Source: Prevotella sp. (GTDB lineage Bacteria; Bacteroidota; Bacteroidia; Bacteroidales; Bacteroidaceae). From it: a stretch of DNA of 37,798 nt. A program made the position numbers and the translations under genes. The stretch is taken from the NCBI GenBank assembly GCA_017389705.1, contig JAFPEE010000044.1, positions 1-37,798 of the forward strand, given 5' to 3'. Numbering within the stretch: position 1 is the first letter of the stretch; each line of letters opens with the position of its first letter. Below are positions 22,687-33,500 of the stretch, one piece after another. Under the pieces are notes generated by a model, which saw only the letters and a list, made by a program, of their open reading frames with translations, did not search any database and was not told the DNA's origin.

Positions 22687-25600
22687 ATGAATACTATATC
22701 CTTTATTAATGACATTAAGCAGTTTGTGTCTTCGGACAGAATTTACACCGACGAGCTGAGAAGACTAGGCTGGGGTACTGATGCTAGTTTCTATCGTGAA
22801 ATCCCCGAAGTTGTTGTCCGTAGTGATAACGAAGAAGAATTGGCACTTATTGTTCGGATGTGCCAAAAGTATCAAATGCCATATACCTTCAGGGCTGCAG
22901 GCACTTCCCTGTCGGGCCAGAGTCTGAGCAACACTGTGCTCATTGTGGCTGGCAAGCACTGGGAAAAGTATGAGGTAGGTGAAGGGCAGGAGACCATTCG
23001 CCTGCAACCCGGTATTGTTGGTGCCAGGGTGAATGAGATTCTGAAGCCTTACGGGCGTGTCTTCCCACCCGATCCTGCCAGCATCGGTAGCGCTATGGTG
23101 GGAGGCATTGTGTGTAACAACGCCTCGGGCATGAACTGTGGTGTCCATGCCAACAGCGACCGTATGATGGTTAGTGCCCGTCTGGTGCTGACAGATGGTA
23201 CAATAGTCGATACGGGCAATGAGAAGAGTAAGGAGGAGTTCCGCAGGACGCATGCAGATTTCATTAAGAAAATAGAGGACCTGCGCGACCGCGTGAGGGC
23301 TGACAAGGAGCTGGTGGAGCGCATCCAGAAGAAGTACAGCATCAAGAATGTGACAGGTCTGAACCTGCGCCCATTGGTGGCCTATGACGATCCGTTTGAA
23401 ATCATGGCGCACTCGATGGTGGGCTCGGAAGGTACGCTGGCTTTCCTCTCGGAGGTCACCATGCGGACGCTGCATGACTATCCCTTTAAGGCCTCGGCTA
23501 TGGTCTACTTCCTCTCGATGAAGGAGAGTTGTGAGGCTGTGGTGGCCATGAAGAAGCTGAAAGCTGGCGAGGACGACCTGAAGATGAGCGCAGAGAACCT
23601 GGTGGTCAAGAGCGCTGAGATGCTGGATTACAAGTCGCTGAGCTCTGTCGACGACCCTGTCTACCAGCAATATCAGAAAGATGTGGATGCAGGCAAGATA
23701 GCCGGGGTACAACCTGGCGACTACCATAACCTGACTGCTATCCTTACAGAGACCAAGGCCGTGACCCATGAGCAACTGTTGGAGAAAATCAGTCGTATCC
23801 AGGAGTGCCTCGGACAGTTCAGCCTCTATATCCCGGCAGAGTTTACGGAAGACCCCAAGGTCTATGGCAAGTATTGGGCCATCCGTTCGGGCATCTTCCC
23901 CTCTGTGGGTGGTACACGCCCTGTAGGTACCTCCTGCTTGATTGAGGATGTGGCTTTCCCCATCGAGAGCCTGCCAGAGGCTACTGTCAAACTGCAGAAG
24001 CTCATTGCCGATCATGGCTATGACGACGCCTGCATCTATGGCCACGCCTTCGAGGGTAACTACCACTTCATCCTGAACCAGAGCTTCAAGAGCGACAGCG
24101 AGGTTAAGCGCTATGCCGACATGATGCGCGACGTGGCTAAGCTTGTCGTCGAGGAGTACGACGGTTCGCTGAAGGCTGAGCATGGCACAGGTCGCAACAT
24201 GGCTCCTTTTGTAAAGTACGAATGGGGCGAGAAGGCCTATGAGGTGATGAAGGAGCTGAAGGCTATCTTCGATCCTGAGGGATTGCTGAACCAGGGTGTT
24301 ATCTTCAATGACGACCCGGAATGTTTCATCAAGTGCCTGAAACCCCTGCCTGTGCTCGATTTCGACTTCGACAGCGTGCCTGACGGAGGTAAGTATCTGA
24401 TGGATTCAGCCAAGTCGACAGCCAAGGAAACCATCGCCCAGGTGAAGCGCGCCAACAAGTGTATCGAGTGTGGCTTCTGTGAGGTCAACTGTATGTCGTG
24501 TGGATTGACGCTGTCGTCCAGAATGCGTATCGCCGTTCAGCGCGAGATTCGCGAACTGGAAGCTACCGGTCAGAACCCGGAGCGTGTGGCTACGCTGAAG
24601 AAACAGTACAAGTACTATGGCGACCAGACGTGTGCTACTGACGGTCTTTGCTCAACTTCGTGCCCCATGAAGATCAATACGGGCGAGCTGACACACCTGA
24701 TTCGCCAGATGGACATGAACAACAACAAGCTGGGCTATCAGGTGGGCGAGTTCGCTGCGAACCACATGGCAGGCATCAAGTCAGGCCTGCGCGTCGTACT
24801 CGATGTGGCACATCTGGGACATGTCACCCTTGGCCCAACCATGATGACGGGAATAGCCCGAGGCATGAACAAGATGGGACTGCCCTTGTGGACGACGGCT
24901 ATGCCCAAGAAGAAACGCCAGCCCAAGAAGTCCGACCTCACACAATTCATCATCGACAAGTCTTTATCCCAAGCTAATGGCCGGAAGGCAAAAACAGATA
25001 ACCCGCTAAAGGTGGTCTATTTCCCCAGCTGTATCAACCAGACCATGGGTCAGTCAAAGCATGGTGGCAAGATTCACGACCTGGTGGATGAGGTCATCCA
25101 GCTGATGACGAAGGCTGGCTACGAGGTCATCTTCCCTGAAGGCATGGAGCGTATGTGCTGTGGTCAGATTTGGGAGTCAAAGGGCATGCTTGACATTGCC
25201 GACCGTAAGAGTGCTGAATTGGAGCAGGCCCTGTGGAAGGCATCAGAGGAGGGCAAGTATCCTGTGCTCTGCGCCCAGAGTCCTTGTCTGCACCGTATGC
25301 GTCGCGTGATGTCGAAGATGAAGCTCTACGAGCCTGCTGAGTTCATCATGAAGTACCTTGTGGATCGCCTCGACTTCCATCCCATCGATCGTCACATAGC
25401 CCTGCACCTGACGTGCTCTACCCGTGAGATGGGTGTTGACAAGGACCTCATCGCATTGGCCAAGATGTGCTCGAACAATGTCTATCTGCCTGAAGGCGTG
25501 GGGTGCTGCGGTTTTGCTGGCGACAGAGGCTTCACCTTCCCTGAGTTGAACCAGTATGGCTTGCGCAAGTTGCGTCCTCAGATAGAGAAGTACGGCATTG

Positions 25601-25716
25601 AGGTGGGCTACAGCAATAGCCGAACCTGCGAGATTGGCCTTGAGTCCAATACGGGTATTCCCTATATGAGCATTGTCTATCTGGTACACGAGTGTACCAC
25701 ACCCAAAAAGCTCTGA
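22687..25716 (+). CDS. dld: FAD/Fe-S fused dehydrogenase, D-lactate dehydrogenase type
   Basis: I start this at 22687 (MNTISFINDIKQF), after the -7 element; an upstream ATG at 22579 lies before the promoter. The 1009-residue protein has a PCMH-type FAD domain (FRAAGTSLSGQSLSNTVLIV, DPASIGSAMVGGIVCNNASG), an FAD-oxidase C domain (GHAFEGNYHF, EHGTGRNMAPF), then a ferredoxin-like part (CIECGFCEVNC from C592, CATDGLCSTSCP from C649). Two CCG motifs follow (FPSCINQTMG with MCCGQIWESKG, and LTCSTREMG with GVGCCGFAGDRGF). It is thus a GlcD plus GlcF/GlpC-type fusion. D-lactate oxidation is the most probable reaction, given the divergent lactate permease; glycolate or 2-hydroxyglutarate are alternatives. 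Confidence 0.9.
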   Translation: MNTISFINDIKQFVSSDRIYTDELRRLGWGTDASFYREIPEVVVRSDNEEELALIVRMCQKYQMPYTFRAAGTSLSGQSLSNTVLIVAGKHWEKYEVGEGQETIRLQPGIVGARVNEILKPYGRVFPPDPASIGSAMVGGIVCNNASGMNCGVHANSDRMMVSARLVLTDGTIVDTGNEKSKEEFRRTHADFIKKIEDLRDRVRADKELVERIQKKYSIKNVTGLNLRPLVAYDDPFEIMAHSMVGSEGTLAFLSEVTMRTLHDYPFKASAMVYFLSMKESCEAVVAMKKLKAGEDDLKMSAENLVVKSAEMLDYKSLSSVDDPVYQQYQKDVDAGKIAGVQPGDYHNLTAILTETKAVTHEQLLEKISRIQECLGQFSLYIPAEFTEDPKVYGKYWAIRSGIFPSVGGTRPVGTSCLIEDVAFPIESLPEATVKLQKLIADHGYDDACIYGHAFEGNYHFILNQSFKSDSEVKRYADMMRDVAKLVVEEYDGSLKAEHGTGRNMAPFVKYEWGEKAYEVMKELKAIFDPEGLLNQGVIFNDDPECFIKCLKPLPVLDFDFDSVPDGGKYLMDSAKSTAKETIAQVKRANKCIECGFCEVNCMSCGLTLSSRMRIAVQREIRELEATGQNPERVATLKKQYKYYGDQTCATDGLCSTSCPMKINTGELTHLIRQMDMNNNKLGYQVGEFAANHMAGIKSGLRVVLDVAHLGHVTLGPTMMTGIARGMNKMGLPLWTTAMPKKKRQPKKSDLTQFIIDKSLSQANGRKAKTDNPLKVVYFPSCINQTMGQSKHGGKIHDLVDEVIQLMTKAGYEVIFPEGMERMCCGQIWESKGMLDIADRKSAELEQALWKASEEGKYPVLCAQSPCLHRMRRVMSKMKLYEPAEFIMKYLVDRLDFHPIDRHIALHLTCSTREMGVDKDLIALAKMCSNNVYLPEGVGCCGFAGDRGFTFPELNQYGLRKLRPQIEKYGIEVGYSNSRTCEIGLESNTGIPYMSIVYLVHECTTPKKL

Positions 25717-25721
25717 TAAAA

Positions 25722-25784
25722 AATCGTATTACGACTGAAGGGTGCTCAGTCGTAATGTGAAGGCCCTTCAGTCGTAATACGATT
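25722..25784. terminator. long palindrome / bidirectional terminator with a third motif copy in its loop
   Basis: The arms 25722-25742 and 25764-25784 are perfect reverse complements of 21 bases, around a 21-base loop. The loop contains CAGTCGTAAT, also present in the right arm and, inverted, in the left arm. A run of A precedes the structure and CCTTTT follows, so it could terminate both convergent genes (dld and ddh). Confidence 0.8.
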
Positions 25785-25805
25785 CCTTTTCAGCTACCTA
25801 TACCT

Positions 25806-26705
25806 TTATACTAAGTGCTCTATGAGGTCTGCGCGATCGCCAGAGAGCATGTCAATGACAGGTATCTCAATCATCGTGTAACATGCAGGCTGCAGGCGCA
25901 TGGAGGCGCGAGCCACGTTCACCAGTACCTGACCTGTCAGGGCAGGGTTGTTAATCTGCATGTTAAACTCCAGGCGCTGGTTCTGGGTTTGGCCGCTGAC
26001 GCCCTTGCGGACGAGGTTCACACCATGACCCATATCGCGTACGTCGTCCACGCTCTCAACCTGGAAGACGTGTGTCTCGTCGTTGGCGAAGTAGGGGTCA
26101 GCCTTGATGTCCTTGGTCACCTGCTCAAGGGTGAAACCGTCTTCCAACTCTACATATACCATGCGGCGATGGATGCCCTCACCCAAGGGGATGGTCATTG
26201 AGAGGGCATTCTTGACTCCTGCCTTGGAACGTACGCAGACGCTGTGACCCATCGACATGCCAGGACCGAAGTTGGTGTAGCTCAGACCCTTGGGGGCGAG
26301 GCTCTGCATCAGGGTGCGCACAATGCTGTCGCTGCCTGGATCCCAACCGGCAGCAATGACGCTGACAGTACCCGTCTTCTTATTGATCTCCATCAGGCGC
26401 TCACGATAGCCACGGATGTTGGTGTGGATATCGAAAGAGTCTACAGTATTGATACCCAGGGGAAGTATCTGCTTGGCATACTCCTCGCAGGAACGGGTAG
26501 GGGTAGCCAGGATGGCCACATCGACATCCTTCAGTTCCTTGATATCCTTCACAACCTCGTAGGGTGCCAGCTCTGCAGGCTTGTCGGCAGCCCCGTTTCT
26601 ACGTACCACACCAGCAATCTCGAAGTCGGGAGCGGCTTCCAGAGCCTGGATGGTGTACTTTCCAATGTTGCCGTAACCTACTACGGCTGCTCTGATTTTC
26701 TTCAT
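25806..26705 (-). CDS. ddh: meso-diaminopimelate D-dehydrogenase
   Basis: This 299-residue NADP-dependent enzyme begins with the Rossmann motif AAVVGYGNIGKYTIQALEAA. It has VDSFDIHTNIRGY, VIAAGWDPGSDSIVRTLMQS, FGPGMSMGHSVCVRSKAGVK and ALTGQVLVNVARASMRLQPA, which are characteristic of Ddh. It converts tetrahydrodipicolinate to meso-diaminopimelate in one step for peptidoglycan and lysine synthesis, bypassing the acylated pathways; it is common in Bacteroidales. It stands alone, with its own promoter at 26747-26754, and converges on the dehydrogenase gene across a long palindrome. Confidence 0.95.
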   Translation of the reverse strand: MKKIRAAVVGYGNIGKYTIQALEAAPDFEIAGVVRRNGAADKPAELAPYEVVKDIKELKDVDVAILATPTRSCEEYAKQILPLGINTVDSFDIHTNIRGYRERLMEINKKTGTVSVIAAGWDPGSDSIVRTLMQSLAPKGLSYTNFGPGMSMGHSVCVRSKAGVKNALSMTIPLGEGIHRRMVYVELEDGFTLEQVTKDIKADPYFANDETHVFQVESVDDVRDMGHGVNLVRKGVSGQTQNQRLEFNMQINNPALTGQVLVNVARASMRLQPACYTMIEIPVIDMLSGDRADLIEHLV

Positions 26706-26746
26706 AAGTGTTATGTCTTTTGTTGGTTATTTATTCTTTTTGGCTG

Positions 26747-26754
26747 CAAAATTA
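26747..26754 (-). promoter_or_regulatory. -7 element of the ddh promoter
   Basis: On the minus strand TAATTTTGCAGCC fits TAnnTTTG, 42-49 bases before the ddh start. It shares the GCAGCC extension with the promoters at 4389 and 36603. Confidence 0.55.
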
Positions 26755-26909
26755 CATCTTTTTCTTGAAAAACGTAACGAAATGACAGAAAAAATTGCAT
26801 TATACCTACAAATTGCTACGATTCATCATCTTTTGTTCCCTCGATACAATAAAAAGTAAGAGAAAATCGTTTAATTAGATGTATTAATACATTATTATAA
26901 AAAGAAGGT

Positions 26910-27512
26910 ATGATAGAGTACATTAAGGGCGAGCTTGCTGAGCTTACCCCAGCATTAGCTACGGTAGAGGCCGCAGGTGTGGGTTATGGTCTGAACATTT
27001 CGTTGACTACCTACTCGGCCATTCAGGGCAAAAAGGATGTCAAGTTGTACGTCTTTGAGTCCATTCGTGAGGATGCTCACGTGCTGTATGGCTTTGTCAG
27101 CAAGAAGGAACGCGAGATGTTTGAGTTGTTGATTTCAGTCAGCGGAGTAGGTCCCAATACGGCACGTATGATGCTCTCGTCCATGAGTGTTGCCGAGTTG
27201 TGCAACGCTATTTCGCGAGGCGACGAACGGCTTATCAAGGGTATCAAGGGCATTGGCAAGATGACAGCTCAGCGCATCATCGTCGACCTGAGGGATAAGA
27301 TTGTCGCTCTGGGTATAGCTGACGAGATTCCTGCTGGTGGCACGGTGGCGACACCTGTCAACACAGCTGTTAAGGATGAGGCTGTCAGCGCGCTGACCAT
27401 GTTGGGCTTCGCACCTGCTCCTACGCAAAAGGTGGTGCTGGCCATCCTCAGAGAGCAACCTGACCTGCCTGTAGAACAGGTGGTTAAGCTGGCATTGAAA
27501 CAGATAAAGTAA
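26910..27512 (+). CDS. ruvA: Holliday junction branch migration protein RuvA
   Basis: This is a 200-residue protein of normal RuvA length. The N-terminal OB-fold starts [20 protein letters not shown] and includes [11 protein letters not shown]. The central helix-hairpin-helix motifs are [18 protein letters not shown] and [20 protein letters not shown]. The C-terminal domain that contacts RuvB ends [12 protein letters not shown]. RuvA binds Holliday junctions and loads RuvB. Its TAA stop is in the same frame as sprA, which starts 6 bases later, so the two genes are co-transcribed. No clear TAnnTTTG was found upstream; a 12-base palindrome TGTATTAATACA lies at 26880-26891. Confidence 0.95.
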   Translation: MIEYIKGELAELTPALATVEAAGVGYGLNISLTTYSAIQGKKDVKLYVFESIREDAHVLYGFVSKKEREMFELLISVSGVGPNTARMMLSSMSVAELCNAISRGDERLIKGIKGIGKMTAQRIIVDLRDKIVALGIADEIPAGGTVATPVNTAVKDEAVSALTMLGFAPAPTQKVVLAILREQPDLPVEQVVKLALKQIK

Positions 27513-27518
27513 GACTCT

Positions 27519-30500
27519 TTGAAACGCGTCCTCTACACGGCATTAGTCTTGCTGAGCATCACGGCTTTGGCCATGCCTCCACAAGACGACAAGACACAGC
27601 GAAAGCCTGTGCCTAGGGCCCAGCCTGTGTTGGAGATAGAGGACGACACCATTCCTGACTCCCTGCTGCATGCCCGTTGGAAGATTCAGAAGACATCGCC
27701 TATCGAGGTGGCTGACCTCGACTCGTCAGCTCTTGACCTGCACTTCCCTGAGAATATCAAGCAGCAGGTGGAGTACGACGACTCGCTGAATGTCTATAAG
27801 ATAGGCTCCAAGATGGGTGACTCCTATCTGAACACCCCTGTGCTGATGTCGCCAGAGGAGTATCGCCAGTGGAGTGAGCGTAGGGAGCGTGAACAGTTCT
27901 TCCGCAAGAAGGATGCGGAGAATGTGGCACAGAAGGGCAAGGAGAAGTTCGACTTCACGGATATGCATTTCGACCTGGGACCTGCGGAGAAAATCTTTGG
28001 TCCTGGTGGTGTGCGCATCAAGACGCAGGGTACTGCTGAGCTGAAGCTGGGTGCCACGCTGAAGAACATCGACAACCCTTCGTTGCCTGAGCGTAATCGC
28101 AAGACTACTGCCGTCGACTTTGACGAGAAGATTAACCTGAATGTGACAGGTAAGGTGGGCGACAAGGTGAACATGTCATTGAATTATAATACCGATGCCA
28201 CCTTCGACTTCGATACCAAAAACCTGAAGCTGCGCTATGAGGGTAAGGAAGACGAGATTATCAAACTGGTTGAGGCTGGTAACGTCACCTTCCCTTCCAA
28301 CAACTCATTGGTGAAGGGAGCATCCAGCCTGTTTGGTGTGCGTACTGACATGCAGTTTGGCAAGCTGAAGTTACAGACCGTCTTCTCGCAGAAGAACTCG
28401 ACTACCAAGAGCGTCTCGTCAAAAGGTGGTACGCAGCTGACTCCCTTTGAGCTCGATGTGGCCAATTACGAGGAGAATCGCCATTTTTTCCTCTCCAAGT
28501 ATTTCCGTGAGCACTACGACGCCTATATGAGGACCCTGCCCGTTGTCAGTACAGGCATCAACATCACTCGCATAGAGGTATGGGTTACCAATAAGACTGG
28601 AACCACTTCAAATACCCGTAACCTGATAGCTTTGGCAGAGTTGGGCGAGAGTCTTGGCAAGGGTATGAAAGGCAACTCGGCCTTGCCTCAGAATAGCGTA
28701 GGCTCCGTCTATGCCAATATGCCCTCCGCAGCGCGTAACATCGACAACGCCTCTGCTGCGCTGGATGGCATCATGACGGGTGGTACTGACTACGAGAAGC
28801 TGTCTGCGGCAAGATTGCTGACATCGTCGGAGTATACGTTGAATCCAGCCCTCGGCTACATCTCGCTGAAGACTGCCCTGCAGACTGACCAGGTGTTGGC
28901 TGTGGCCTACGAATATACCAACGGAGGAGTGACCTATCAGGTGGGTGAGTTTGCGGCAGACCATACCAATGCCGGCGAGGCTCTCTATGTCAAGGCGTTG
29001 AAGAATACCTCCAACAATCCTCAGCAGCCTAACTGGCCCCTGATGATGAAGAATGTCTACTATCTGGCCTCTAACGTTGAGAAGACCAAGTTCCGTCTCG
29101 ACATCAAATATAAGAGTGATACGGCAGGCGTCTACCTGACCTACGTTCCTGACGTGAAGGATGTCACCCTGTTGCGTGGCTTGGGCTGCGACCGCCTGGA
29201 CAATAACAACAACGCCCATCCTAATGGCTACTTCGACTTTGTTGAGGGCTATACGGTCTCCAATGGACGTGTGTTCTTCCCTTCTGCTGAGCCTTTTGGT
29301 GCTACGCTGGAAGAATTCCTGAGATCAAAAGGTCTGAGTAAGGAGCTCATCGAGAAGTACTCCTTCCATGAGTTGTACGACACCACCCGTACTGCAGCCC
29401 GTCAGATGACAAACAAGGACAAGTACCTGTTGATGGGTCAGTTCAAGGGAACATCAGCCAACGTCATCTCCCTGGGTGCTTATAATGTGCCTCAGGGCTC
29501 AGTGGTGGTGACTGCAGGAGGTGTCGTGTTGACGGAAGGCTCCGACTACTCTGTCGACTACTCCGCTGGCGAGGTCACCATCCTGAATCAGAGCATCATC
29601 GATGCCGGTACCTCCATCAATGTGTCGTTGGAGTCGAATACGGAATACAGCATGCAGCGCAAGACGATGGTAGGCTTGAACTGGGAGTATGATTTCACGA
29701 AGAATTTCCAGATTGGTGGTACGCTGCAACATCTGAGTGAGCAGGCCCTGACCTCGAAGGTGACCATGGGTTCTGAGCCTCTGAAGAATACCCTGTGGGG
29801 TGTGAATATCAACTGGAAGACAGAGAGTCAGTGGCTGACGCGTATGCTCGACAAGATACCTCTGCTGCATTGTACCCAGCCCTCGCAAATATCCTTTACG
29901 GGTGAGTTCGCTCATCTGATAGCAGGTACGGCAAGTGGTACGCAGGATAATGCCTCGTATATTGACGACTTCGAGAATGCCAAGAATGGCATCGACGTGT
30001 CGGAGCCAAAGTCCTGGACTATCTCCAGCGTGCCTACCTTGTTCCCGGAACATGCAGACAAGGACTCCGTCAGCAGCGGCTACAACCGTGCCCTGCTGGC
30101 ATGGTATAACATCGACCCGCTGTTTACCTATCGTTCCAGCAGTCTGACACCTAATCATATCAAGAGCGACCTTGACCAGCTGTCGAACCACTATGTGCGT
30201 GCCGTCTATGTCAGCGAGCTCTATCCCAATCGCCAGCAGTCCACCTATAGTGGCGCCACCTCGACGCTGCCCATCCTCAACCTGGCCTACTATCCGCAGG
30301 AGCGCGGCCCTTACAACCTGACTACCGACGTGAATATGGATGGCACGCTGAAGCTTCCCCAGCAGCGGTGGGGAGGCATGATGCGCAAGCTGGACACTAA
30401 TGATTTCGAGACGGCCAATGTCGAGTATATCGAGTTCTGGCTGCTCGACCCGTTTATCTACACTGCCGGCCAGCAGGATGCCGCCGACTATGGCGGCGAC

Positions 30501-33500
30501 CTCTACATTAACTTGGGCGAGGTCAGCGAGGACATCCTCCATGACGACAAGAAGTTCTACGAGAGTGGCATGCCTGTCGACGGAAGCTCTTCGTTCACCA
30601 CGTCACAATGGGGCCGCATCCCCGTACAGGCTACCCAGACCTATGCCTTCGCCACCACCAGTGGGTCGCGTGCCCTGCAGGATGTGGGCTTGAACGGCCT
30701 GAATGACGAGCAGGAACGTGGCTTTCCTGCCTATGCCGACTTCCTGGGCAGTGTCACCGTCAACGACAGTGTGCGGGCAGCATGGAACCAGGACCCTGCC
30801 AACGACAACTATCACTACTTCCGAGGCAGCGACCTGGATGATCGTCGCGCCAGTATCCTGGAGCGTTACAAGCGCATCAACATGCCTCAGGGCAACTCGC
30901 CGGACTCCGACCAGCAGACGGAGGGTTACGACACGTCGTATAAGACCTATCCTGATGTCGAGGACATCAACCAGGACTATACGCTGAACGAGTATGAGCG
31001 CTACTACCAGTACAGGGTCAGCATCCGTCCCGAGGACCTGCAGCTGGGACGCAACTATATTACCGATGTCCGCGAGTATACGGCATCGTTGCGCAATGGC
31101 AACAAAGAGGCTGTCAAGTGGTATCAGTTCCGTATACCCCTGTCACAGTATGATGACCGTGTGGGAGGCATCAGCGATTTCACCAGCATCCGCTTCATGC
31201 GTATGTTCCTCACACAGTTCCGCAAGCCTATTGTGTTGCGTTTCGGCAGCCTTGAATTAGTGCGCGGAGAGTGGCGTGTCTACGACCAGCAGCTGACGGG
31301 CAGCAGCAATAGTGGAACGGTGGCGGTCAGTGCGGTTAATATCGAGGAGAACAACGACAAGCGTCCGGTCAACTACGTGGTGCCTCCCGGCATCTCACGT
31401 GTGACAGACCCTTCGCAGCCCCAGTTGACGGAGGCCAACGAGCAGGCGCTGTCCATGATTGTCAAGAACCTGTCGCAAGGAGAGTCGAAGGCGGTCTATC
31501 GCAACACCACCCTCGACCTGCGGCGCTACAAGCATCTACAGATGTTCGTCCACGCCAACCACCTCATCGACGACACGTCGCTGGCTGACGACCAGCTGGC
31601 GGTCTTTGTGCGTCTGGGCAGCGACTACCGCAACAACTACTATGAGTATCTCATCCCCCTGAAGCTTACGCCGGACCGTAACGATTATAACAAGTATAAT
31701 CTTGACGACTGCCGTGCCGTATGGCCTAAGGAGAACATGCTTGACATCGACCTGTCGCTGTTTACCCAGCTGAAGAAGGCACGCAACAAGGCACGTGCCA
31801 CAGGAACAGCCAGCTATACGATGGAGTATTCCGAGTACGACCCCGACAATGCCAACAACCGCATATCGATAATGGGTAATCCTTCGCTGGGCGAGGTTAA
31901 GACCATGATGATTGGTGTGCGTAACCTGTCAGGCTCGTTGCGCTCTGGCGAGGTGTGGGTCAATGAGCTGCGTCTGCAGGAGGTCGTCAACAAGGGTGGT
32001 TGGGCTGCATCCGGAAACCTGAATGTCCAACTTTCCGACGTGGGTACCGTCAACCTCATGGGTAAGGTCGTTACTGAGGGCTTTGGTGGATTGGAGGAAG
32101 GTGTTTCCCAACGAACCACCGACACCTACAAGACCTATTCGCTGACGACTAATTTCGAGTTGGGTAAGTTCTTCCCTGACAAAATGAAGGTTACGGCACC
32201 TATCTATTACTCTGTCACCAAGGAAGAGTCACGACCCAAGTACAATCCTCTGGATACGGATATGGAGCTGGACGACGCCCTGGAGTCAGCAATAGACCAG
32301 CATGAGCGCGACAGCATAGAGTCTATTGCCGTTACGAAGACCACTACGACGAACTTCTCGCTCTCCAATGTGCGCTTTGGCATCAAGACCAAGCGACATC
32401 CCATGCCCTATGACCCTGCCAACTTCTCCTTCTCCTATAGCCACAGGCATACCCAGAAGGTCGGCGAGACCACGGTATACGAGAAGGACATCGACTGGCG
32501 AGGCTCGCTGAACTATTCCTACACGCCAGTCTATAAGGCGTGGGAGCCTTTCAAGAAATCGAAGTCCAAGTCGAAGTGGATGCAGTTGCCTAAAGCCTTC
32601 GGACTGAACTACCTGCCTCAGAGTGTCGCCTTCAACTCAGAGATTCATCGCAGCTACTATGAGCTCCAGGAGCGCGACATGGATAACCTGAGTGGTGCGA
32701 AGGTCGATCCTACGTGGAGCTCGCAGTTCTTGTGGACGCGTGACTTTACCCTGCGTTGGGACCTTACCAAGAATCTGCACATGAATTTCCAGTCGGGAAC
32801 ACAGGCAGAGATAGTAGAGCCTAACGACCCGCAGAACCGTCCCATCAATAAGGACCTCTATCCTGACCGCTACACGGCATGGAAGGACTCAGTATGGCAC
32901 AGCATCAAGCATTTAGGCTCTCCACTTAACTATCGCCAGAACTTCACGGCTTCCTACCAGCTGCCACTCAACAAACTGCCTATCCTCGACTGGCTTAATG
33001 CCGATGCCAACTATACGGCCACCTATAACTGGGTACGAGGCACACAGCTTGAGGATGGCACCAACCTGGGTAATACCATCTCCAACAATCGTCAGCTGAC
33101 CGTCAATGGCAATCTGAATATGGAGACGCTTTACAACCACTTCCCCTTCCTCAAGAAGGCAAACGAGCGCTTTAAGAAGGCCGTCTCCAAACCGCAGCCT
33201 AAGAAGACAACTAAGACCACTAAGACAACGAAGACCTCTAAGACTTCTAAGACTGCTCCCGGAGACACTTCTCCTACCAAGGAAGAGAAAGCGCTCCCAA
33301 AGAATAAGAACTCCTACGAGACTGAGCTGACGCTGCTGCCTGACAGTATGCTGACCGTCACCCATAACAAGAAGTCGAAGCGTCTCATCGTCAGTGCCAA
33401 GACCTCCGAGGGTAAGGCCTATCCTATTAAATATAAGGTAATAGACCAAAATAAGATACTTGTCAAAAACCGCGACTCTGTTAAAGTCAAGCTAACGGTT

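Noticed and set aside
22765-24183. 472-codon minus-strand open frame
   Set aside because: It lies fully antisense to the FAD domain of the dld-type gene, whose protein motifs are clear. The frame is a composition effect.
29499-30542. 347-codon minus-strand open frame
   Set aside because: Antisense to sprA; no recognisable domain and no start signal.
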